Assembly: GCF_009389715.1 (NCBI RefSeq) | Contig: NC_052399.1 | Location: 7,566,585 to 7,630,584 of the forward strand | Length of the DNA stretch: 64,000 bases | Source: Phoenix dactylifera | Lineage: Eukaryota; Streptophyta; Magnoliopsida; Arecales; Arecaceae | Direction: 5' to 3' | Part shown: piece by piece, positions 7,925 through 19,909 of the stretch | How positions within the stretch are numbered: the stretch's first letter is position 1 | Layout: every line of letters begins with the position of its first letter | Notes under the pieces: model-generated | Databases searched by the model: none | The model's input: only the letters and a program-made list of their open reading frames with translations | What the model was told of the DNA's origin: nothing | Position numbers and translations under genes: made by a program

Positions 7925-9259
7925 ATGCCGCCTCGCCGTGTCCGTAGCTTGAATCGGATGGTTGGGGGCCCTTGGGGAAGAGCCCCCACTAACCAAGCGG
8001 GCAAGGCATCGCATAGCTCAGGGCTCCAGGGTCAATCAACTCCAGAAATTGCCGTCGGAAATCAAACCCGAGTGCTCGAACTGATCGAGGAGGTCGTCGG
8101 GTTAGTACGCCAATAGAGGCAACAACCTCAGCAACCAGTCCAGCAGGATGTTGCTCTTCCTGAGCAAAGGAGTATAGCAGAATTCAAGAGAATGACACCT
8201 TCGGCTTTTAAAGGCACCACTAGTCCTCAAGAGGCCGAAGCTTGGATAGATGAAATGTAGAAAGCCTTCAGGGCAATAGAGTGCACCGACGAAGAGAAGG
8301 TCAGATTTATCACCTATATACTTCAGAACCGAGCTCATCATTGGTGGATGTCTGTGGAGCGCATATTGGCACTCGAGCAGGAGGCACTTATCTGGCAGAG
8401 ATTCCGCACAGCCTTCTACTCCAAGTATTTCCCTTCAACTCGCCTTAGGGAGCTAGAAAGGAAATTTCTAAATCTGTCTCAAGGAACTATGACTCTGGAT
8501 GAGTATGAGGCAGAGTTTGACAGGTTAGCTCGGTTTGCTCCCACCCTCGTCATAGATGCAGAGTCCCGGATGAGGAGATTTGAAGAAGGATTGAAGCCTC
8601 ACTTACGTCGAGGTTTGGCCGCAGTGCACTCAACAAACTATGATGACATGGTAGATAGGGCCAAGAATATGAAAATTGTCTGGAAGGAAACACAAGATTC
8701 AAAAGATAGAATACAAAATAAGAGGAGTAGAGATGATGATACTCATAGTGGACAGAATTCTAGCAGGACAGCAAAACCTCGTAATAGGTCTGGGCAATCA
8801 AAAAAACAGGGATCTTATGGAGAGATTATTCAACAAGAGAAGCCTAAATGTGAAGCATGTGGAGGCGCCTATAATACAGAACTTTGTAGACGGTTGTCCG
8901 GCGCTTGTTTCAAATGTGGCCAACAGGATCATAGGATAAAGAAGTGCCTTTATAATCAGCAAGACTCTCAATTAGTTCAGAGGCCTCAAACTACAAGAAC
9001 CCAGCAAGTGCAAGCTTCTACTGCTCCGGCTCAGTCAGCTCAGCCTTCTTCTCCTAAGCAGCAGAAAGGAGGGAGACCGCGCGCACCGGATCGTATTTAT
9101 GCACTGACTCAGCAGGATGCTCAGGCATCCAATACTGTGGTGTCAGGTACACTACCGGTTGCTTCTGTTTATGCTTATATACTGTTTGATTCTGGTGCTA
9201 CACATTCATTGTGTCAACGATATTTGTGCGAAAACATGACCTACCTTACGTGCCGTTAG
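7925..9259 (+). pseudogene. Ty3/gypsy gag, two in-frame stops
   Basis: The frame starts MPPRRVRSLNRMVGG at 7925 and is interrupted by TAG at 8114 and TAG at 8258, then stays open to 9259. The retrotransposon capsid domain is clear (AEAWIDEM, FRTAFYSKYFPSTRLRELERKFLNL, MTLDEYEAEFDRLARFAP), followed by a basic region and a CCHC zinc knuckle (CFKCGQQDHRIKKC). The order, and the long LTR at 9748, suggest the Del/Tekay chromovirus group. The protease start (ILFDSGATHSLC) is reached before the frame closes. The stops mean no intact capsid protein is made. Confidence 0.92.
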
Positions 9260-9459
9260 AGTATGATTTGCATGTTAACACCCCTGCCGAAAGTGGAATG
9301 ATTGGTAATCAGGTCTGCAAGACTTGTCCGGTTCAGATAATAGGTAGAGACTTGCCTGCTGATTTGATAGTTATATATATGTATAACTTTGACATAATTC
9401 TCAGTATGGATTGGTTAGTGTCACGCTTTGTGACCATTAACTGCCATGAAAACGGATAA
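9177..9459 (+). pseudogene. Gypsy protease fragment, frameshifted
   Basis: The aspartic protease motif DSGATHS lies at the end of the gag frame. The continuation (IIGRDLPADLIVI, FDIILSMDWL) is in another frame that opens at 9211, so a frameshift falls between about 9210 and 9255. The domain ends at a stop at 9459. Reverse transcriptase, RNase H and integrase are missing altogether. Confidence 0.85.
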
Positions 9460-9659
9460 AATTTTAGATCCCTGGAGACACTGAATTTAGCTTCATAGGT
9501 AGTGGTGCTTATACTTTCCCTTGAGTTCTCTGCTATGCACATTTAGCAGCCTGTAAGTGTGGTTGATAGAAAGTAACAAGGGTTGAGGAGGTGCACAATT
9601 CCTTATGTTAAGATCTAGTGGAGTAATCACTCAGAACATGAGGCTACATAAAAACTGGA

Positions 9660-9747
9660 GGACGAGATGAAGGAAAAATATCCGGGCCTTTTTGCAAGCT
9701 AAGGTATGTTAAATTTCGAGGACAAAATTTTTCTAAGGGAGAGAGAA
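9660..9747 (+). pseudogene. C-terminal tip of gypsy pol and polypurine tract
   Basis: DEMKEKYPGLFAS followed by MLNFEDKIF is the extreme end of a Del-type polyprotein. The purine run AAGGGAGAGAGAA at about 9735-9747 directly precedes the 3' LTR. Protease and this tip are separated by only ~200 bases, so an internal deletion removed most of pol. Confidence 0.75.
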
Positions 9748-11885
9748 TGTGAGATACGAGCTAAAGTCGGCAGCCCCAGCCGACTTCAGCCGCATCCTCT
9801 TTTGGGAAGAGCCGGAACAGAGGATCGCAATGGCGATCCTCTCCGGCTCCTCCGGGGACAAACGGGGCAAGGGCGCCGCGCCCCCTCCGGTCAATCCGCG
9901 GCCAATCCCAACCGCGGATTTCGCTCGGCCGCCACGATTCACGCGGCAGAGAACCGTTACGAAGGGATGATAAAAATCCCTCTTCTCCTTCCCAGATCAC
10001 CACGGAGCCCCTCTCCTCCCTCTCCTCTCCCTCTACTCCCTCTATTCTTGCCTCCCGAGTGACCGGCGAGCTCTTCCGGCCGAGCACCATCCGAATCCCC
10101 TCGCGGCCTTCCCTGTTTCTGGATCTACCTCCCCTTCGGAAAGTATCGTCGCCGCCGCCGCTTGACACCGGATCGAGCCTCGCTTGGCCGAGATCCACCA
10201 TCTCCGTCGACCACCGGTGAGCTTCCCTCCTCCTTGCCTTCGTTCTATTGCCAAAAGAATTGATCTTTCCCCTCTGTTTCAGCCCCAGCAACCGAGATCA
10301 TCTCGGTTGCTTCTCCTCACCATCAGCCACTGCAACGGCCGCCGGCCGCCATGGCGGTCGGCTGGCCGTCGACCGAGGGGTGGCCTCCGGCCACCCCGCT
10401 GGCCCTCTCTCTCTCTCTTTTGTCTCTCCTTCTTCCCCTGTCCGTGGGGGGTTTGGGGAAGGAGGAGGCCCATCACGGGCCAAACTGGGCCCGTTGGGCC
10501 CTATCCATTGCAGTCTCAACTTAGGCCCAGTCCAATCCGGTTGGGCCCAGTTGGGCAGTACCTTTGTGGGCCCAGTTCAAATCCGAACCCGGAACCCGAA
10601 CCCGAACCAAAATCCGAAACCCGAACCCAAAACCCGGAACCCGAAACCCAAACCCAAAACCCAGAACCCGAAATCCCGAACCCAAAATCCGAACCTATTT
10701 GGCCAATAAATGAAATTTTTCAATTTAGCCCTTGGCAGTATATTATTTCACAAAAAGGTATTCTGTAATTTGTATTTGATCCCTATAGGAAAGATTTATT
10801 ACATAAAAGCCATCAACTATATTTGTTTGGTCCTTTTATCCAAGTTTTATTACGGAACGGTGCTATGTAATTAGACATTGGTCCCTGAAACGAATTTTTA
10901 TTGTATAAATAAACAAATTAAAGGCCAACCTTGGGAGGGCCCTATTGGGCTGAGTCTATGTGGGCCCATTGGGCCGTGTCTGATGTGGGTCCTATCGGGC
11001 CATGTTCATTATGGACCAACTCTGGGCCCTGTTGGGCCGTGCTTAGTAGTATTATTTCTGAATTTTTGCTTAGCTCTGAAATTAACAAGAAATTAATTAA
11101 ATTTAAATAGGTGAACCTGATTCGCCTATCTGAAGTAGGGATTAAGCGAGAAGAGGTAAGTAACTTAATACTTCAAGTGTGATTTCCAAATTATTTTATA
11201 AATTGAATAAATTTTGATATATGTTTTGTATTCTGTAAAATGGGTGAGGCATGTTAAATTTTATTGAAAATTATGTTATATGCTCTGAAATCCATAAAAT
11301 ATGATTAGACAATTTATGAAATCTATTTTTGTATATATGCATTCTCAGCATGGCTATGACCTGTTCTGTTCTGTTCTGGCCCCGCCAATGGAGATTATAC
11401 GTTGGACCTGTTGACTTGTAATCTGTGAGGAACCGGTTCCGATACCGTACCACCAGTGATTAGAATAGTGGTATTTGGACACCGTACCACCGGTGCTTAA
11501 TAATAGTAGTGTTTGGCACCTTGTGCAACCCATGTCACTGGGTTACGTGGTCGTAGCCTATTATGTTGAGATTCTGGTATCAGAGTTTTTGGAAAAATGA
11601 TAATAAGTTTTGAAAACAGTAAAACGATGTTATTTATGATTTATTCTAGACATTATTCTGTATTTTGATCTGATATGTTCTGACCCCACTTTGGGGTGTT
11701 TTGTTGCTTACTGGGCTTGTGTAGCTCATTATTTTTATTTTTTTTGTTTTTCAGATCCAGAGGCTTGATCGCACGGGATTGGAGAGTGCGTTAGATTTTC
11801 CGATGATTTCTTCAGTTATTGGCATTTTAGTTAGATTAGTTTGGATATTTGAAAACTGTGTGACAATGTTGATTCTTCTAAAAGA
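9748..11885 (+). mobile_element. Long 3' LTR of the gypsy relic, 3' truncated
   Basis: It begins TGTGAGATACGAGC right after the polypurine tract. It carries Del/Tekay-like LTR features: repeated GGGCC-rich stretches, a paired 'ccgtaccacc' motif near 11445 and 11485, and a 3' part with TTGCTTACTGGGCTTGTGTAGCTC that parallels the solo LTR at 16505. The expected GTGACA-type end is missing; the sequence breaks into LINE DNA near 11885. Length is about 2.1 kb, so it cannot be the partner of the 137-bp LTR at 6919. Confidence 0.75.
10572..10695 (+). repeat. (CCGAACC)n-like minisatellite inside the LTR
   Basis: Short C-rich units (gaaccc, ccgaacc, caaaaccc) repeat irregularly over about 120 bases. 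This is an LTR-internal repeat, not a telomere: the CCCTAAA unit is absent. Confidence 0.8.
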
Positions 11886-11889
11886 TGCA

Positions 11890-12110
11890 TCAAAAAAAAT
11901 CAAATAACAGCAAGCCTTGGAGCACTCTAAACAACTCTCTCTCCTAACCTACAGAGCCCCTCGGAGTGATCAGCCACATACGAAACCACTCAATCTGCGA
12001 CTCCGTTAGCCTATCTATAAACATACCTGGCCCGGAAGGCCACGTCACCGCTAACTATGGCTCGAATATCTCGAAATAAGGGGTGGCACCCACTGACGCC
12101 GCCGGTGCCC
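11890..12110 (-). mobile_element. LINE RNase H C-terminal fragment
   Basis: On the minus strand it reads DIRAIVSGDVAF, RYVYR and VSYVADHSEG with stops between, matching the RNase H tail seen intact at 27291-27572 (DIHATISGDVDF, KHVYREANGA). An oligo-T-rich 3' end follows near 11900. It truncates the gypsy LTR. Confidence 0.75.
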
Positions 12111-13198
12111 CTCTAGATCCATATGTTCTACATTCGACCTCTGCATTTTGCTGGTATTACAATCTTACTATTTTTGCATATCTTCTCAGGACATGGTCCG
12201 AGAGGTTAATTAACCTAGTTAATCCATTTACACATGAAATATCAGGTTTGTTAAAGCAACTAATTGGATAATATCCGGCTCTTGTGTTGAAATGTATTAA
12301 TATGAAAGAAGGTATGAGATCCAAATTAGGTGCTTCTAAGCTAATATGTTATCATACAAATAGCTTAATTTTTTATAATTTGAACTCACTTAGGTATGCC
12401 TTGTGAATTGCTTGCGCAACCTCTCATGGTGTCATTTTTGTGAATCAATCTATAAGAAGCATGACGTAGCATGATAAATCAATATGAAACAAGAGAATGA
12501 AGTGACAAACGTGTCCGTCAAACTATGATGAATTCATTTGATCCATCGTCATTCAAGAAGCGATGAAGCAGGTGATTGGACTTTATGATTAATTCAACTA
12601 ATTCTGTACTAATTTAACGAACCAATGAAAGATGCAAGCAAGTAATAAACGAGACAAAAGAAGGCCGTCTCATTATTCCAAAATTAACGTCGGCCGGTCT
12701 GGTGGGCCTCTAATACATAATTTCTTACCGTGTGCTGTCCGCGCTCGCCGGCGCCGCGAACGGATTCGCTTCTCATGTACCCTCATACCCTTTTACGCTA
12801 AATAGAAGTTATAACAAAATTCAAATCAACCTCGCTCATGGACTCTGACGTCATCGCTTTCTTGTCAACTAAAAGCGGTCCCAAGGAACAACCTATGGAA
12901 TACAAACTGGCCGTCTCGTTCCCGCCGACGGTCACCCTCGCAGGGTAAGGTTTACGCCTTAATTGTTGCGGGTAAATAAAAAGATTGGGAAAAAGTTGCC
13001 AATATCTCTGCTCTCCCTTTAATATGCCCACATATTGTTTTTCTTTGTAGAGAATATGCCAACACATGATAGCCTCAACTTTTAAAGAGCACCCCATACA
13101 GAAAAAAAAACAAAAAAAACAAAAAAATCTCGGCATGTAAGACCTACCAAGATTAATGAATTCTGATAATAGATATTTTCTTGATGGATGTATACTAG
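12111..13198. other. Intergenic, nothing recognised
   Basis: AT-rich relic DNA. A GC-rich patch near 12690-12770 and an A-run near 13110 have no assignable identity. A 144-codon minus frame (12798-13232) shows no family motif. Confidence 0.5.
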
Positions 13199-13401
13199 AT
13201 GGCGGCAGGAGGGAAGGTGCTGGCTTTATCATCAGATGCCCAGATTCCAGAATGGTTGTGGTTGGGGATTATCAAATCTTCAACACCTCGATCTCAGAGG
13301 CTGAGCTGAGGACGGCATAGGCCAGACTAGGCCATGCTCAGCGCGTGTTGCAAGCTAGAGTAGTACTGCTTGAGGGCGATTCGGCTACGGTTATCAGCTG
13401 G
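13199..13401 (+). mobile_element. LINE RNase H domain, left part, split by CACTA element 2
   Basis: Translates as REGAGFIIRCPDSRMVVVG, then ISEAELRTA and LLEGDSATVISW. This is an RNase H-like (RVT_3) domain of a plant LINE with the active-site Asp in LEGDS. The frame continues exactly across the transposon at 27291 if one TGG copy is removed. Confidence 0.85.
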
Positions 13402-13429
13402 CACTACAAGAATAATGGTCATTAGCGAC

Positions 13430-13690
13430 GCTTTTTTTCGCCTTTAACGACGCTTTTAAGCATCGCTAAAAACCATCCCGACGCTTTCGTAAGCGTCGGC
13501 AAAGCGTCGCCTATGCTACAGTGGAGAAAATGTATTCCGACGCTTTGAAAAGCGTCGAGATTTACCGACGTTTTTTAGCGTCGGCAAGTGCAAAATTAGC
13601 GACGCTTTAAAGCGTCGCTAGCTGTAATTTCTGACGACGCTTTAAAGCGTCGGTAAATAGCGACGCCTTAAAGCGTCGCTAATTGATTTC
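13430..13690. repeat. 3' subterminal palindromes of CACTA element 2, outer block
   Basis: Repeated GACGCTTTAAAGCGTC units and variants, starting about 20 bases inside the terminus. The block is cut at 13695 by the solo LTR and resumes at 16808. Confidence 0.9.
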
Positions 13691-13695
13691 TGGTC

Positions 13696-16600
13696 TGTGA
13701 GGACCAGCCCACACACAGTGGACTAATGGGCCAAGCCCAACGTGGCTGGCCCATCTGAAAATCCAAGTAGCCTTTCGGGAAGAAGATGGAGGTGGTAATC
13801 GCTAGCTGTTCGGCGGTTACAACCGCCTGACAGCCACAATCACCACCACTCTTCTTCCTCCCCACCGAATGCTATAAGAACCAGGGGCTCTTCTCACGGA
13901 TGTTTCATTCCTCACCTCACTGCCCCTCACTCCCTTTTTTTCTCCTGCTACAAGGAACTGAAGAGTAGGGATCTGAGCCGCCGGAGGGAACATCACAGGG
14001 TTGTCCCGGAACTAGGTAAGTCCCTGACTTCTTCTTCCATTGTAATATGCAAGTAGATCTAGCTTAATCATGAAACAACAAGATATAGAGAACGAAATAT
14101 AAGAGATCAAAAACAGGAAAAAGGGAAAGAATGAAAACAAAAGAAAAAGAATAGGAAGAATAAGAAGAAGAAGAAGAAGAAGAGGGAAAGAAGGGGAAGA
14201 GCCTACCTAGGGTCCCCAGATGTGGATCCGGCGCAGTGAACTCAGCCGTGGGTTTTCCTTGGTCGTGGCTTGCCGTGGGGGTGGGTCTCTCCCCCACCCG
14301 CAGTGGGGACGAAGGAGGAGCCGCCGGCTCCGACCGCAGACTCTGCGGGCTTCGGTCGGAGCCGCGGTGGGACGGAGGCCCCTTCTTCTCAAGGGGGTGG
14401 TTCCGACCCCCATTTGCACCAAAGAATGGAGAGGGGGCCGGCTGCTGCGGGCGCGGCCACGGGTTCGGCCGTGGGCGCCGCCGGTCGCGACCGACCTCTT
14501 CCATGAGGGGGAGTCGCCCTCCTCCCTTCTGAAGAGAAGATGGAAGAAGAAGAAGGGGGGATCGGCTGCTACAGGCCGAGCCGCGGGCGATGTTGGCTGG
14601 TCGCCGATTTCCCCGACCTCGGACCCGTTTCCCTCCGAGCACTCCCACGAGCTTCCTCGCTTCATGTGAGAAGAGGAGAAGAGGAGGAGGAGATCGGGAA
14701 GGGAAGAAGAAAGAAGGGGAAGAGAAGAACAAAAGAAAGAAGAGGGAGGAAGCTTCGGGAACGGAGAAGGGAAGAAAAAGAAAGAAAAAGAAAAAGAAAA
14801 GAAAAAAAAGAAAAGAAAAGAAAAGAAAAGAAGGAAAGAAGGAAAAGAAAAGAAGAAAGAAAAATAAATAAAAAAATGGTTGTGGGCCGAAATGGGCCTG
14901 ATTCCGGAGTGGGCTTCAAATAAACTTGGCTTTAGAAGCCTGAAGCCGGGCTGGGCCCTGATTCAAGCTTAGTGTTTTTAAAACCAAAACTAACTGGGCT
15001 TGAAGAGCTCGAATTTTAATATAGAGACTAAATTGAATATAGTTTGAGACTAGGCTCCCTTTAAATTAATTAGAACTGATAAGGTTTAATTATAAATTAA
15101 CTAATTGTGTTTCTGGGCCTGAATACAAATGGGCCCAGTAAGTGAATCAGGCCAAGGGCCTGATCCAGAACCCAATTAAACAGCGGGCCTGAATGCAAAT
15201 GGGCCCAGACCTGAACCAGAGGGCAATTTGGTCTAAACCAGAAGTGGAATTGGCTCAGACCTGAACCAGAAGCTGAATCAGACCTGAGCCAGAAATTAAA
15301 TCAAACCCGAACTAGGAAGTAAATTAGACCGGAACCAGAAATTGAATTGGGCCATGGGCCTGAACCATAAATTAAATTGGGCTATGGACCCGAAAATGAA
15401 ATTGAGTCCTATGGATGGGTTGTAAATGACTTTAAGATTATAAATAAATAGAAATTAAATATGTAAGTGACATGTAATTTAATGATCTTGCTAGGTATTG
15501 GAGAATTGGCATTTGATGGGCAAATTAAGGTAAGTAACTTGTCTTAATCTTATTATGGATCATGTATCACGTTTTATAAGATGAAAAAGTATTATTTATG
15601 CAATTGGAATTATGTATAAGAATTGTGGAAAAAGTACCTAATATAATCTTATATTTTATCAAATACTTGTGATTACTTGATTATGAAATTGTATATGATT
15701 ATTTATGTCTTCACAAAATTAAGATCAAGCATGTGTTAGCAAATGATTACATGATTTTGGATACATAGCATCCATCATTATTATTATTATTATATTATGT
15801 ACACATGATTATGATGTTATAGAAAGATGCATAGAAAAAATAAAGTTTTTAGCATGATCATGAATTTTATTCAGCATGATGCCATTATTCACTTTCCAAT
15901 GTATCGATGAGAAAAGATTTATGAAAAGCATGATATGTTTTAAAGAACTCTCAGATTGCTATGTACGACCCCCGCCAGTGGGTAACAGTAACTAGGCATA
16001 CGACCCCAGCCAGTGGGTAAAAATAACTCGGCTTTACGACCCCCGCCAGTGGGTAATAGTAACTGGAAGATAGACCCTGCAGTGGTAAAGGCCTTGCCGT
16101 GGGAATAAGAGCGGCCATAGCTACACTACCATCTGAGAGTATGAATTTCAAAGTATAGAATAATGGCAAAAGTTTTATGATGCATAATCATATTTATGAA
16201 GTTGCATGAATGGACATGCATAGTTTTATGACTGGTTGGATTATTTGAAATGTTTACTTTATTACAAGCACAGATTTCAAAGCATGAATAATAACAGCAC
16301 ATATTTTAAAGCATGATTAATGATGAGTACGGATTTCAAAGCAAGAATAATGATAAGTACGGATTTCAAAGCAGTGAATAAAGACAAAAGGTTTACATCT
16401 GGTTTGATTATAGAAAATGCTTTCTTTATTACAATCGTTAGTTTCTTAAAATAATGCATTAGTATGAAAAATATTATGCTTGATCTGATAAGATTATGCA
16501 TTGTTACTTACTGAGCTTTATAGCTCATATCCATTTATTTATGTTCTTACAGATGAATAGGAGATGCTAGGAACAAGGAGCGTGACATGCTTCAGGGTTA

Positions 16601-16798
16601 TGGGGAAAAGAAAATGAAACATTAAATGTTGCTATTTTTAGATGCTTTGTAATCAATCTTTTATTGATGAAATAGTTGATAACATTTAAGAATATAATTG
16701 TTCATAATTGATTTGAAGTTTTGAAGTGGCTGCGTGTTATTGCGGGTAAAGGTTTGCAATAGCACGGCCGTGTCATGATCCGAATTCGGGGCGTGACA
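13696..16798 (+). mobile_element. 3.1-kb solo LTR (Del/Tekay-like gypsy)
   Basis: It starts TGTGAGGACCAGCCC and ends GAATTCGGGGCGTGACA. TGGTC is duplicated exactly on both sides (13691-13695 and 16799-16803), so this is one insertion reduced to a single LTR by recombination. A TATA-like CTATAAGAACC lies near 13871. It carries a GAAA-rich purine tract (14690-14870), GGGCC/CTGAACC repeats (14890-15400), and three near-repeats of 'acgacccc.gccagtgggtaa' (15964-16055). The several GC-rich open frames at 14060-14920 are in LTR sequence and are not genes. Confidence 0.93.
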
Positions 16799-16807
16799 TG
16801 GTCGAAA

Positions 16808-16925
16808 TTTTAGCGACGCTTTAAAGCGTCGCTAATTGACTTCTGGTCGAAATTTTAGCGACGCTTTAAAGCGTCGCTAATTGATTTCTGGTCGAAATTT
16901 TAGTGACGCTTTAAAGCGTCGTTAG
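16808..16925. repeat. 3' subterminal palindromes of CACTA element 2, inner block
   Basis: Three 50-60-bp units, each TTTTAGCGACGCTTTAAAGC plus 'gtcgctaattga.ttctggtcgaaa', continue the outer block interrupted by the solo LTR. Confidence 0.9.
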
Positions 16926-17329
16926 AATATTATTTTTTTTTAAAAATAATTTTTAAAATTTCATGGAATCCCTGTTTATGGGTTTGTTCTTCCTTTTGCA
17001 AAAAGTAGTTCTTGTCTTCTGGAATGATGCATTTTGACAACTCCCCTGGACAAAAAGGTTCCTGGCTCCTCCCGGCCTTGGTATCATAACTATTCATTAG
17101 CACAAGGATTACAGCATAAGCATGTTAATGATTTCCTGATCAGCTCATGCAAACGAAGTCTAATAATAAAGGTCAAATACAACAAACAAGCCCAACAGGA
17201 AGAGAGTCAATCCAGCTAGAATGAAACTCAACAGTTCAGTACACATTCGATCAAAAAATTGCATCACCATTTACAGAAGGAAGTTGTGAACCTGACAAAA
17301 AATAAAAACTACTAGAATGTGCTTCAAGG

Positions 17330-19909
17330 GTTTAACGGTAGGAGCCTCCGACATACTCCCAGAAGGACCATTGGCAGGAGATCCACCAGGAAGTGTGAAA
17401 GTACCAGGCACTGAAGATTACTTGAGATTTCCTGGTCCACAAGGTTGTGATTGCACTGGTGATGGTGATGGAGCAATTGATTACTTGAGATTTCCTGGTC
17501 CGCAACTGCATTGGACACAGTGACTAGCAGTGATTGCATAACTCCCATTTGCCACAACCAAGCCAAAATCTGATGCATACCTCGGGAACAATGAAGCACA
17601 TGCTATAGCAGGAAGAAAAACACGACTCATACCATTAATGACAGAAGACTAAACTTTGAATAAACAACCTAATAACAAAGCAACTAACTGGTCCTTGAAC
17701 ACACCCAAAGCCAGATTAAAGATAAAACTACAGAACCAGCAGAAATAGGATATAAACAAAAGCCAAAATAACCTAGTAGTTAGGCCAAACAGTAATCCAT
17801 TGTTATGAACATGTATCATGTGATACTTTATACTACTGGTTAAAGTTCATCCACAATAATTTTCCAGAATTAAACTTTACTAAGATACATCATTACCTGA
17901 GAATATGTCACTAACTCGTATGGTAAACTAAGTGTCCGATTAAAGTTTTAACATACACATTAACTAAGAAGATGGGGAGGATGAGCTACATACGTGATGA
18001 GTCAAAATTCCATTGTTTGATGAGTCAAAATTCCATTGTTAGAAGAGAAGAGCAACAAGACAGCATTTAGGAAGTACAAAACAATGTACTTCAAAAAGCA
18101 TAAAAAAATACATATAAACTCCAAAATAAATGCTTCAGGGTCGCTAGCATCACCATCCTACGTGCAGATGAACTATCAGGAACCTGTAATAAAAAAACTA
18201 AAGCAGTTAAGAATACGAAAATTATTACACTCTTTAAGAAAAATATGATACTTATGCAAAATGTTCAAGTAGATGTAGTAATTTACCTGAGGAGGGACAA
18301 ACTGATGCAACAAAGATGTAATCTGATTAATCTGAGCCCTCAAAGATTGCATCTCTGTCTGGTGGCTCTGCTTCAACTCTTTTATCTCTGCCTTCAGATC
18401 ATTAACCTTTGCAGTGCTACTACTCTGTCTAACATCTTGAGTATATCTACCCACTGCAGACAACTGAGTGGGGGTAACTCCAACGCCATAACCCCTCACT
18501 CGTCCATAACGCTCCGAGCCCATCAACTCGGTAAACACCTGAGCTTCGACACCTCTGGTGTTGCCGATTGAAGATGACTCTCCGATACGCTCTGAAATAA
18601 GGGATGTAGCTCTGTCCTATATCTCTCAAAAACAATCAAATTAATTTTTGAAAAATTAATATATATAAAAAATCATTGCAGAAATTATTAATAAATACAT
18701 ACAACTATATCTCTCGACTCCTCTCGGACAAAGCTGCCATCTCGGTGGGTGTGAGTCATCTTATAGAACTCCACCTCACCAGGTTTCCTCCCATGATCTT
18801 CCATCTACAACAAAAAGTATATTGGAAGAGTTTCATCTTATAGAACTATATCATGATACATGCTATATGATACAAGAGTTTCAAAAAGTTTCAAAAAAAC
18901 TTACGAATTCAGCTCTGAGCCTCGCATAACTCTTCGAGCCTGAAGTGTGAGGAATTGTTTGAGATGCTCGTGCGGCTCGACCAATGTCAGAATATGTCTA
19001 CCACGAAAAAATTAAACATTATAATATATTAAATATATTAAACATTATATAAGGTATTAAGAGAGAATACACAACCTGTCCTCTCTCGGAAAACCAATAG
19101 TGAACAAGCTCCCTCCACTGATGATGGTATACATCAGGAGGACAAACACGAGCAACCTCCTCCTCTGTCATACCCTCGCGCTTCCAGTCGGCCTTCAACT
19201 TCGACTTATATTCTTTTCATTTGCGGTTAAGGGACTTTAGCACCCAATCATGGCTCTCTGGAGGGAGCACAAACTTTTTCTACACCAAAACAAAAGAATG
19301 TTATAATAATATTAAATCAAAAAATTAAATTTATAATAGTAAGCAAATTAACATACAGTAGCTATCAAATTAACAATATTAAATTCAATTCTTTACCTGT
19401 ACAAATTTAAGAAGCTCAACTTTATAAGAAGGAAGCATATCATTCCACTTATGATAGTTGAGCGGACACAACTGACCCCTATGCGCAACTGATCCTAAGA
19501 AACTTGATAAAACGCTTCCAGCCCTCATGATGGGCTGCCCTAGTTCGTTGCATTCGACGACCATCTTCTCATCCTCACGAAGCTGCCACACATCCCGTGC
19601 TTGAGAGGAACCCCGTGTCAACCTCACTCTCACTTGTTCATCTATAAAAAATAATAATTAAAACATTGGAGGCAAATTAATTAAAATAATTAGATTGTAA
19701 ATGAACTTAACATATGCACTTTAAATCAAATTACCTTGGATATGCAAGTCATCCATAACCTCCTGGCCTGGATGTTGCTGAGACTGGAACTCATGCTGAG
19801 ACTCGGACTCGTGCTGCTGGGGCTGCTGGGATCGCATGGACTGAGCAGAAGAAGATCCCACCTGAGACTGCTGGAACTCCACATCTCTGAATCGTTTTCC
19901 TCGGTGCAT
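17330..19909 (-). pseudogene. TNPA-like second transposase gene (Transposase_24 family), one premature stop
   Basis: A multi-exon minus-strand gene starting MHRGKRFRDVEFQQSQ at 19909. Exons are recognisable by GT/AG borders. 19641-19399 holds WQLREDEKMVVECNELGQPI and LNYHKWNDMLPSYK. About 19278-19078 holds EEEVARVCPPDVYHHQWREL and VHYWFSERGQ. About 19016-18905 holds YSDIGRAARASQ. About 18804-18710 holds GRKPGEVEFYKMTHTHRDGS. About 18630-18287 holds FTELMGSERYGRVRGYGVG and a heptad-like coiled coil (LKAEIKELKQSHQTEMQSLR). Further exons lie near 18190 and 17530. This is the plant En/Spm TNPA-type protein thought to bind subterminal repeats. A TGA stands in the 19278-19078 exon (near 19219) where the family usually has Trp (NRK-stop-KEYKS), so this copy is probably inactive unless the exon is skipped. 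Confidence 0.85.

Noticed and set aside
10572-10695. Telomere-like CCGAACC repeats
   Set aside because: Units are irregular and lack the plant CCCTAAA repeat; they are part of a gypsy LTR.
9749-10768. Overlapping open frames on both strands
   Set aside because: They fall in the long 3' LTR of the gypsy relic and show no protein family.
14064-14923. Several GC-rich open frames of 80-220 codons on both strands
   Set aside because: They lie wholly inside the solo LTR at 13696-16798, have low-complexity Arg/Pro/Ser/Lys composition and no domain.
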